Shown here piece by piece: positions 56,700 through 64,000 of a stretch of DNA of 64,000 nt. The DNA is from Aquarana catesbeiana (lineage: Eukaryota > Chordata > Amphibia > Anura > Ranidae), in NCBI RefSeq assembly GCF_042186555.1, contig NC_133328.1:357428984-357492983 (forward strand), written 5' to 3'. Positions within the stretch are counted from its first letter, which is position 1, and every line of letters begins with the position of its first letter. Below the pieces are notes generated by a model. It was not told where the DNA came from, searched no databases, and saw nothing but the letters and a program-made list of their open reading frames with translations. The translations under genes and the position numbers were made by a program.

Positions 56700-59600
56700 T
56701 CAAGTTAGCGGTGGTAGACCCAGGAAGCGGGCCCAGGGTTCCCAAATCAGTCTGAATTTATCAGAGGTGTCTAAAATGCTGCTCGAGACCTTTTCCTGTG
56801 TCATAATCCAGGAAATTTTTTGTTTGGCCTGGCGAAGGGAAACCGAAGGTTTTTTCCAAGCATGAGCCAATGTAATCTTGGCCCCAAGCAGAATGAAATG
56901 AATCAGAGATCGTGACAGCCTAGGTACCCTCGGGATGTTGTAATTTAGCAAAGCTATTGTGGGGTTTTGTTGGATTGCATATCCTGTGGTTTTGCGTATG
57001 AGATGAAATATTCCATTCCAAAACCCTCTAATTTTGGGACATTCCCAAAACGTGTGAAGAAGAGAACCTACATGGCCACAACCCCTGAAGCAGAGGGGCG
57101 AAGAGTTTGGGTAGAATTTGGTGATTCGGGTTGGTACCAGGTACCACCTGGTTATGACTTTGAGATCTGCTTCCATCAGAGAGGAGTTGAGCATGCCCTT
57201 AAAGGAACGGGAAACACAAGTATGCCAAGTGTCCATGTCCCAATCGAGTTGCAGATCCCGCTCCCATTGCAGCATATAATTCGCTTTCTCCCGGGGTTCC
57301 GCTAGTGCGGAGTATATAAGGGAAATTCCACCCCTTACACCCATGGCTGAGGAGCACCAGAATTCGTATGGGGTAACCGATAGTGGGGTTGACGAGCTTT
57401 TCCAGATCCCTCGTAAGAAATGTGAAAGTTGATAGTAACGGAAGGTCTCTGATGTTGGCATCTCCAATTTAGAGATGCAGTACTTGAGCGATATGGGACC
57501 AGAGTTAGTGAAAAATTGACCTATTCTGTAAAGGCCCTTGTCGAGCCACCACCTAAAGGCCTCGATGTTCATACCCGGTTGAAATTGAGGATTGTGAAAA
57601 ATGTGTGCCAGGGGTGACCATTCGGAAGTGATGTAATGTTTTTTATAAAGCGTGTCACACAGGGCCATGGAATGAGACAAGGATGGGGAAAGGATCGGGG
57701 GTCTATCTTTTTGTGGTCTCCAAGCTAGGAAGTCCAGAGTGTGGTTAGGAGTGGCCTGGCGTTCAATATCAACCCAGTCAGGCTTAGGGCCTTTAGAATA
57801 TATGGCTGAGAATTGGCAGAGTTGTGCCGCCTGATAATACCACCATAAATTAGGTAGGCCTAGTCCTCCTTTCTTCTTAGGTCGGTATAGTATCAGCTTA
57901 GAAAAACGGTGTCCCTTCCCCCCCCCAGATAAATCTGGTAATTAAAGCCTGGAGTTTGTCTAGTGTGTGTTTTCGAATGGGGATAGGTAGGGAGCGGAAG
58001 AGATACAGGATTTTAGGGAGTAAAGTCATTTTGACTGAGTTAATTCTACCAAGCCAGGACATTTTATAACGGGCCCAATGCAAGAGATCTTCTGAAAGTT
58101 TTTTGATCATTGGAGGGTAATTGTGGTGATAGAGCCGATCTATTTTTGCTGATAAAGAAATTCCTAAGTATGGTAGGGCTGAGTCACACCAAGTGAAGGG
58201 GAAATGGGTCTTGAGCCGCTCCACCAGCTCATGTGGGGAGGAGATATTTAACGTCATTGATTTGGTCATGTTGACCTTAAGTCCCGATATGCCGCCAAAT
58301 GAGGTAAGTAGTTTGAGAATGTTAGGGGTGGAAATAAGGGGGGATGTGACAAAAAGGAGAACGTCATCAGCGAATAGTGCGCATTTATGGGTTTTTTGGC
58401 CACATTGCACTCCGTGAATGTTAGGGTTTTGTCTTATGGCCAGAGCTAAGGTTTCTATCGCTATTGCGAATAGAATCGGTGAGAGAGGGCAGCCTTGTCT
58501 AGTCCCTTTTAGAATGCAAAGTTCATCGGAGAGATGGCCTTGTATTTTGATACGTGCTTTAGGGGAGGAATAGAGGGAGGATATAGTAGTAATAAATTCC
58601 GGACCAAAGCCCCATTTCCGCAATACAGTAAAGAGGTATGGCCAGGTGACCGTGTCGAAGGCCTTTTGGAGATCTATCGATAGGACATATCCTGGCTGAG
58701 AGGGCCTTCCATCCCATGACGATTGCATGAGGGAAATTAAATCTACCGCTCTCCTAATCTGGTCCGGCCCCTGTCTTCCGGGGATAAACCCCACCTGGTC
58801 CTTGTGGATATAGTCAGCTATGAAGGAAGTCAGTCTATTAGCTAGGATTTTCGTCATCATTTTTAAATCATTGTTTATCAATGAGATTGGTCTGTAATTG
58901 CTTACGTCGCTAGGGTCTTTGCCCGGTTTGGGGATTACTGATACGTATGCCAGGTTGGCTTAAGGTTCCAAGGGGGACCCCGCACGAAGAGAATTATAAA
59001 GGCGGGCCAGATAGGGAGAGAGGACAGCCGAAAAAGCTTTGTAGTAGTGTGCCGAAAAGCCGTCAGGGCCAGGGGCTGAGTCTTTTTTGAGGTTCTTTAT
59101 TACTTCCTGAATTTCCTCAACCCTGAAGGGGGAATCCATAATGGACCTATGGGAGTCCGAAATTGTGGGAATATCGAGGCTATTCAGGAAGGAATCGATA
59201 CAGTCTGAGTTGTTTGAGTTGTTAGGGACAGGGGCTGAGTATAGCTTAGAATAAAAGTCCTGGAAGGTTTCCAAGATTTTTTGGGGATTTTGGGTGAGAG
59301 TTCCCGAATGGGTTCTGAGCTTGGGAAGTGAGAATGTTTTAATTTTGGGTGATAATTTAGCAGCCAGCTGGGGGCCTATTTTATTTGCCTGGATATAAAA
59401 TCTGCCGCTTAGCCATTCAAGATGCTTGTCTGCATTAGATGTAAGGGCCATATTAAGTGCTACTCGGGCTGCTTCTAGTTTGGACAGGGTTGAGGAAGAT
59501 GGGTTAGCTTTATGGGACTTACTGAGGGACTGGAAATCCCTTTCCATTTGCAGAATATCCGCTTTCCTTTCCCTTTTGAGTTTAGACGCCATTTGGATCA

Positions 59601-60519
59601 TTTTCCCTCTGAGGACTGCCTTGTGAGCTCCCCAGAGCACACTAGGAGAAACGTCCTCCGTATCATTAATACGAAAGAATTCCTTAATATCTTTTTCTAG
59701 AATTATGCAGTGGACGGGGTTAGCTAGTAGGGATTTGCTTATGCGCCATTGTGGAGGCCCAGAGGGAGAAAGAGAGCATGAGATTGTAAGTGTCACTAGG
59801 GAGTGGTCTGACCATGGTACTTCCTGTATGGAGGCCTTGGATGCTGTGTGTATATCTGAATTTGGGAGAAATATATGATCAATTCTGGCATAGGTGTTGT
59901 GTGGAGCCGAGAAATGGGTGTAGTCTTTTGCCTTGGGGTTCAGTTCCCTCCAGACGTCTATCAGGCCCATATCATGGAGAAGGCGGGCTATTTTGAGGCT
60001 TTGAGTGGGTGGGTTTTTAAGACGAGCTCTCCCCTGAGAAGACTTGTCGAGCATTTGATCAAAAGCGATGTTAGAGTCACCGCCCATGATCACTCTGCCT
60101 TCCAAGTGAGGGGCTAGAATCGAAAGCATGGAAGTGAAGAACCTTGCCTGTCGTTGGTTAGGGGCGTAATAGGAGATAATGGAGTATAGAATACCCCCTA
60201 TTGTTCCTTTTATTAAAATATACCTGCTCTCTGGGTCTTTGATCGTGTGTGTAAGTGTAAAGGGAGTATCTTTGGACAGGAGAATGGCGACACCCCTTTT
60301 TTTGGTGTCGGCATTCGCCAGGAAAAAAGTCGGGAAGGTACGGTGCAGAAAGGTGGGATTATAACTGGTTGGGAAATGGGTTTCCTGAAGTAGGACAACA
60401 TCGAGGCCCCTAGCGTGGTAGCTTTGAAATGCCTTGCGGCGTTTAGAGGGGGAGTTGAGTCCCTGAACATTGTGCGAAGCTATTTTTAACAAGTGTGCCT
60501 GGGTATTAGGGTCAGCCAT
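56700..60519 (-). pseudogene. L1/Tx1-like ORF2: AP endonuclease-reverse transcriptase
   Basis: The ATG at 60519 opens an APE-type endonuclease: KIASHNVQGLNSP (Asn), LLQETHF (Glu), ISYYAPN, VIMGGDSNIAFD and ARIDHIFLPN, ending in PWSDHSLVTL (Asp-His). The RT follows: KDSAPGPDGFSAHYYKAF, SVIPKPGKDPSDVSNYRPIS, motif A SIDLQKAFDTV, motif B GTRQGCPLSPILFAI and catalytic CALFADDVLLFV. The C-terminus includes the CCHC-like LCFRGCGHVGSLLHTFWECP. One TAA at 58960-58962 (after SPLEP) interrupts an otherwise continuous frame. A single-base shift in a C-run near 57920 breaks it after GGEGTPFF. Otherwise it looks complete at about 1,270 codons. It nicks the target and reverse-transcribes element RNA. Confidence 0.92.
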
Positions 60520-61459
60520 GGGTGTAGGGGGTGCGAAGCGATATGAGGCAAATGGAGCTTACCAGGACCGCCCGGGAATGGGAGTGGACACGAAGAGGAA
60601 TGGATCCATCCGTTTTCCTGAAGGCTGGGTTTGTAGTTATGTTCCTCGAGGATTCCTGGGGGGAGTGTGGAAAAGAGGGGGAGGGGAGGGGGGAAGACAA
60701 AGGAGGGGAGAGAGAGGTAAAATGAGAGAGAAAGAAGGAGAGAAAGAAATGTAGGACAATAAGATTAATCAGGTATAAAAATACTTCAAACATTAAGTGC
60801 AAAATCAACAATAAGTGAGATCAAACTAGGATCAAGTGAATAAAGGCTATAATGAAAACTCGGACTAGTGTTACTAGTCCTAGTCCGGATTCCCCTAAAC
60901 GGAGGAGTCCGGAGAAAAAAGGGGTGGGAGGGAGCAACCTCAATATGGGTTGTCTACCTGATGTCACCGGGGGGGTACAGAGACCCCTCAAGTCACAACA
61001 GAGAGGGTGGCATGCAGGGCCGCTCCGGCCGTCTGGATCCCCCAAAGAAAGGTGTTTGAAAAAATAAAAAATTTATGGGAACGGTCACCAGGAGAGAGAG
61101 CAATTTAAATTGCGTGTCGGCCATAAGATCTTAGGTACAAAAAAAAAAAAAAAAAAAAAAAAAGGAAAAACGGGAGGAGACCGGGATTAATAGTGAACGA
61201 GGGTAGCCATAGTATTGTCCACCTGGCAATGCCTATAAGTATATCTCCTCGTCAAGAGGATACGTTTTAGCCCGTACTGGGACCCCCAGTCGCCATTGTT
61301 AAGGCACGGGGGGGTCCAGTTGTGGGCAAAAGCTGGTAGGAGAGGAGAACAGCGGTGTGTTTGGTATAGGGATGTCCTTAATCTGAATAATACACGTTGT
61401 CCTCAGTCCAGCAGGTCGATCGGAAGAAGAGAGTCCAATTCCGGCGTGAGGAGGGGTGT

Positions 61460-62621
61460 TCATCTTGTGGAGCGAGAGTCCCGATGCCGCTTTGGTAGTT
61501 GCTTGTTCCATAGTGGAGTAAGGGGGCTGCCCGGGGGGGGTCTCTTGGAGGACCCCGGGGTGGGTGTTCCGTGCAGGGATTCCAGGGATTGTGAGATCAG
61601 GCCTAGTTGCAGGAGCAAATGTTCCCCTTCTTGGAAGTTGGAGAATTGGTAGGGAACATCTTTGTAATGGAATTGAAGGCGAAAGGGGAACGACCAGCGA
61701 TATTTGATGGAATTTTGGGCCAGTATTACCAGCAATGGCTTGAGCGCTCTTCTCTTTTGTACCGTAGCTGGCGAAATGTCAGCAAAGATTTGAATCTTGT
61801 GACCTTGAAATGACAGGTTCTCTATGTTGCGAGATCTTCTCATAACTTCCTCCTTCACGCCGTAGTAATGTGTCTTGACCACGATGTCCCTCGGGAGGCC
61901 ATCTTGGCGGGGATAGCTGGAGGGCTCTGTGCGCTCTGTCCAGTTCGAGACTGTGGTTTTGGATGTCTGGTATGAGGTCTTTGATGAATGATTGGACGGT
62001 TTTTGGTATATCTGTAATTGTTTCGGGTATCCCGCGAATACGGAAGTTGTAACGTCTATTTCTGTTCTCCAAATCGTCTATTTTGGATAGGGCCGTATCT
62101 AGCTGGTCTTGAAGTGATTGAATACAAACTGTGTGCTGGTTTGTGCGTGCAGCTGTGTTGTCCACCACCTTCTCCATTGCATCTATCCGGGAGCCCAAGT
62201 TTTGTAGGTCAGCCTTAATGGTGGCTGTAATCTGGGTGGCATTCTGAGCCAATCCTGCTGCCAGCATGTCTGAAAAGCTCTGTAGCAAGAGCTGCATGTC
62301 CTGGGGCTGAGTCTGCTGTGAGGCTGGGGGATGGGCGGGCCCTGTTAGGCCTAAGGGAGCCTGGAGCCTGGGAGGGAGTATCATGTCACCCCGGGATTTA
62401 ATGTGTAGGGAGTCTGTGTTAGCCGGGGGGGACCCTTGAGCGGTGCTGAGACTTACTGTTGCCGCCAGTATGTCAGCGCTCTGCTGGGTGAGGGAAGATC
62501 GATCCGTGGTATCCATGCTGTCTCTCTGTGAGGTAGCGGTCGCCATCTTGGACGGGTCAGGGGCCGCCTGATTGAATAGCAGTTGACGGCTCACCTCGCT
62601 CTTTTTTGTTCCGCTCGGCAT
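61460..62621 (-). pseudogene. L1/Tx1-like ORF1 RNA-binding protein, one frameshift
   Basis: The likely start is ATG 62621 (MPSGTKKSEVSRQLLF). The frame upstream is open to the element's end but uses no better ATG. A Ser/Gln-rich N-terminal part is followed by a coiled coil (about 62240-62060: DLQNLGSRIDAMEKVVDNTA, LQDQLDTALSKIDDLENRNR). The RRM start follows: YNFRIRGIPETITD. The frame shifts near 61900. The other frame then continues VVKTHYYGVKEEVMRRSRN, FADISPATVQKRRALKPLL and FPFRLQFHYKD, the C-terminal domain, to a stop at 61460. The protein binds element RNA as a trimer in L1s. Confidence 0.85.
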
Positions 62622-62784
62622 GTGATGATGAGCTGGGGAGGTTCGGTGAGTCCCGGGGGAAGTCTGGTGCCGGTTCCGCTCGTTCTGATAGCTCTGGGGG
62701 AGGAGAAGGGCCGGAGCGGTGCGGAGCTCTCGATTAGAGCGTCTCCTCGGGAGTCCCGCGCATGCGCACTTCACTGAGAGGCTT

Positions 62785-64000
62785 ATTGAGCACAGTGAAT
62801 ATTTTATTTTTTGTCATGATTGAAAAATGACAAAAAAAAAAAAAAATTACAAAAAGTTGTCACTGAAATGATAAATGGCTCACACATGCCATGGGCATAT
62901 GTGAAATTACACCCCAAAATACATTCTGCGTAAACTTTTTGATTTCACTCCTCACTACCTATCTCAGTTTTGGAGGCCATGAAATGCCAAGATAGCAAAA
63001 ATGACTTTTTTGGAAAGTAGACACCCCAAGCTATTTACTGAGAGGCATGTTGAGTATTTTGCAGATCTCGCTTTTTGCCACAAAAATTTGAAAATTGAAA
63101 GGAAAAAAAAAAAAAAATTCCTTTTTTTTTTTTTTCTGCATTTTCCAAAACAAACTAGGGCTGCTAAATACTCACCATGCCACTCAGCACATAGCTTGGG
63201 GTGTCTACTTTCCAAAATGGGGTCATTTGGGGGGTTTTGTGCTATCTTGGAATTTCATGGCTCCCGAAACCGTGATAGGTAGTGAGGAAGTGAATGCGGT
63301 GATTGGTTTTTGGGGTCCTGTACGTGGCTAGGCTCCCAAAAAGTCTCACACATGTGGTATTCCCGTACTCAGGAGAAGCAGCAGAATGTGTTTTGGGGTG
63401 TAATTCCACATATACCCATGCCATGTATGAGCAATATATCATTTAGTGACAACTTTGTGTAAAAAAAAAAATGTAATATAAAATATGCCGTGGACTCCAC
63501 ATGCCTATCAGCAAATAGCTTGGGGTGTCTACTTTCCAAAAAAAAGGGGGGGGGGGTTGAACTGTCCTGGCATTTTATGCACAACATTAGACACTTATGC
63601 CACACTCTTCTAACCACTAGAAGACAAAGCGCTTTCTGACGCTTTTTGTTTACATGAAAAAATTATTATTTTTTTTAAAGAAAAGACCTTACAGATTAAA
63701 ATGGTGGATGTTGCTATTTTTTTTGCACACAGTATTTGCGCAGCGATTTTTGAAATGCAGTTTTTTTAGAAAAAAAAAACACTTTTTTGAATTTTAATGC
63801 ACTAAAACACATTATATTGCCCAAATGTTTGGTAAAATGTAAAAGATCATCTTATGCCAAGTCCATAGATACCAAACACGACATGTTTTAAAATTGCACA
63901 CAACAGTGCAGCGGCTACAAACTACATACATTTTTAAAAGCCTTTACAGGTTACCACTTTAGATTTAGAGGAGGTCTACTGCTAGAATTACTGCCCTCGA
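62785..64000 (+). repeat. Ranid repeat, continuation beyond the L1, with internal subrepeats
   Basis: The phrase CTGAGAGGCATGTTGAGTAT, CTTGGGGTGTCTACTTTCC and variants recur near 62775, 63030, 63185 and 63510. The text TCACACATGCCATGGGCATA / ACATATACCCATGCCATG also recurs. It continues the repeat cut at 55870 and runs off the window. A- and T-runs are common. No gene is visible. Confidence 0.65.

Larger units (their letters stand above)
55872..62773 (-). mobile_element. Near full-length L1/Tx1-like LINE
   Basis: On the minus strand: 5' end at 62773, ORF1 (62621 to 61460), a purine-rich interval with an A-run (61140-61163), ORF2 (60519 to 56700), a 3' untranslated region, AATAAA (55913-55908) and a 22-base poly(A) (55893-55872). 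CTGAGAGGCTT stands at both edges (55863-55873 and 62774-62784), an 11-bp target duplication. ORF1 with a coiled coil plus ORF2 with an AP endonuclease places it in the L1/Tx1 group. Few lesions suggest a fairly recent insertion. Confidence 0.92.

Overview
The window is nuclear DNA from a large, repeat-rich vertebrate genome. It is most likely an anuran amphibian and probably a ranid frog. The evidence is the mix of Penelope-like, DIRS, L1/Tx1, CR1/L2-like, Tc1 and Harbinger elements, plus many short inverted-repeat elements with TTAA target sites that I recognise as typical of ranid genomes. Nothing bacterial is present: there are no operons, rRNAs, tRNAs or CRISPR arrays. Almost every long open frame belongs to a transposable element. 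The one convincing host-gene piece is an exon at 31733-31878 that matches the conserved N-terminal part of the UPF0489/C5orf22 family, so much of the window may be intron or flank of that gene.

Layout. 1-6135: two 5'-truncated Penelope-like (PLE) copies, head to head, forming a palindrome cut by the window start. 6140-10760: PLE end pieces, short inverted-repeat elements and a PLE N-terminal relic. 10768-14138: a PLE reverse transcriptase fragment, a broken Tc1 element and a train of three TTAA elements. 14140-15950: PLE tails and a solo LTR with a 5-bp target duplication. 15960-28625: a CR1/L2-type LINE split by a DIRS retrotransposon (16500-22243) and by a second PLE palindrome (22555-28008), the latter flanked by one 15-bp target duplication. 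28654-31732: TTAA elements. 31733-31878: the host exon. 32274-32585: a small Harbinger-type MITE. 32869-40051: a 7.2-kb Harbinger element with three genes. 40872-42622: more inverted-repeat elements. 43761-45796: a second Tc1 element with about 190-bp terminal repeats, itself hit by a Harbinger-type MITE. 46086-48519: one inverted-repeat element nested in another. 50097-50330: a hAT-type MITE. 51670-55060: repeats, a gypsy relic and an L1 relic split by two TTAA elements. 55344-64000: a ranid repeat interrupted by a near-complete L1/Tx1-like LINE on the minus strand (55872-62773).

How the parts work together. The Harbinger element is the most complete system. It has a DDE transposase on the minus strand, a Myb/SANT-like gene on the plus strand and a MADF-domain gene on the minus strand. 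The last two diverge from a common GC-rich promoter region. Several short elements carry the same terminal bases and TTA/TAA target duplications, so they are plausible non-autonomous clients. The DIRS element keeps inverted terminal repeats and an internal complementary region that joins the complements of both ends, as expected for replication through a circle. All coding regions judged here are fragments or carry stops or frameshifts, except the PLE C-terminal frames, the MADF core and the host exon, which are open over their length.
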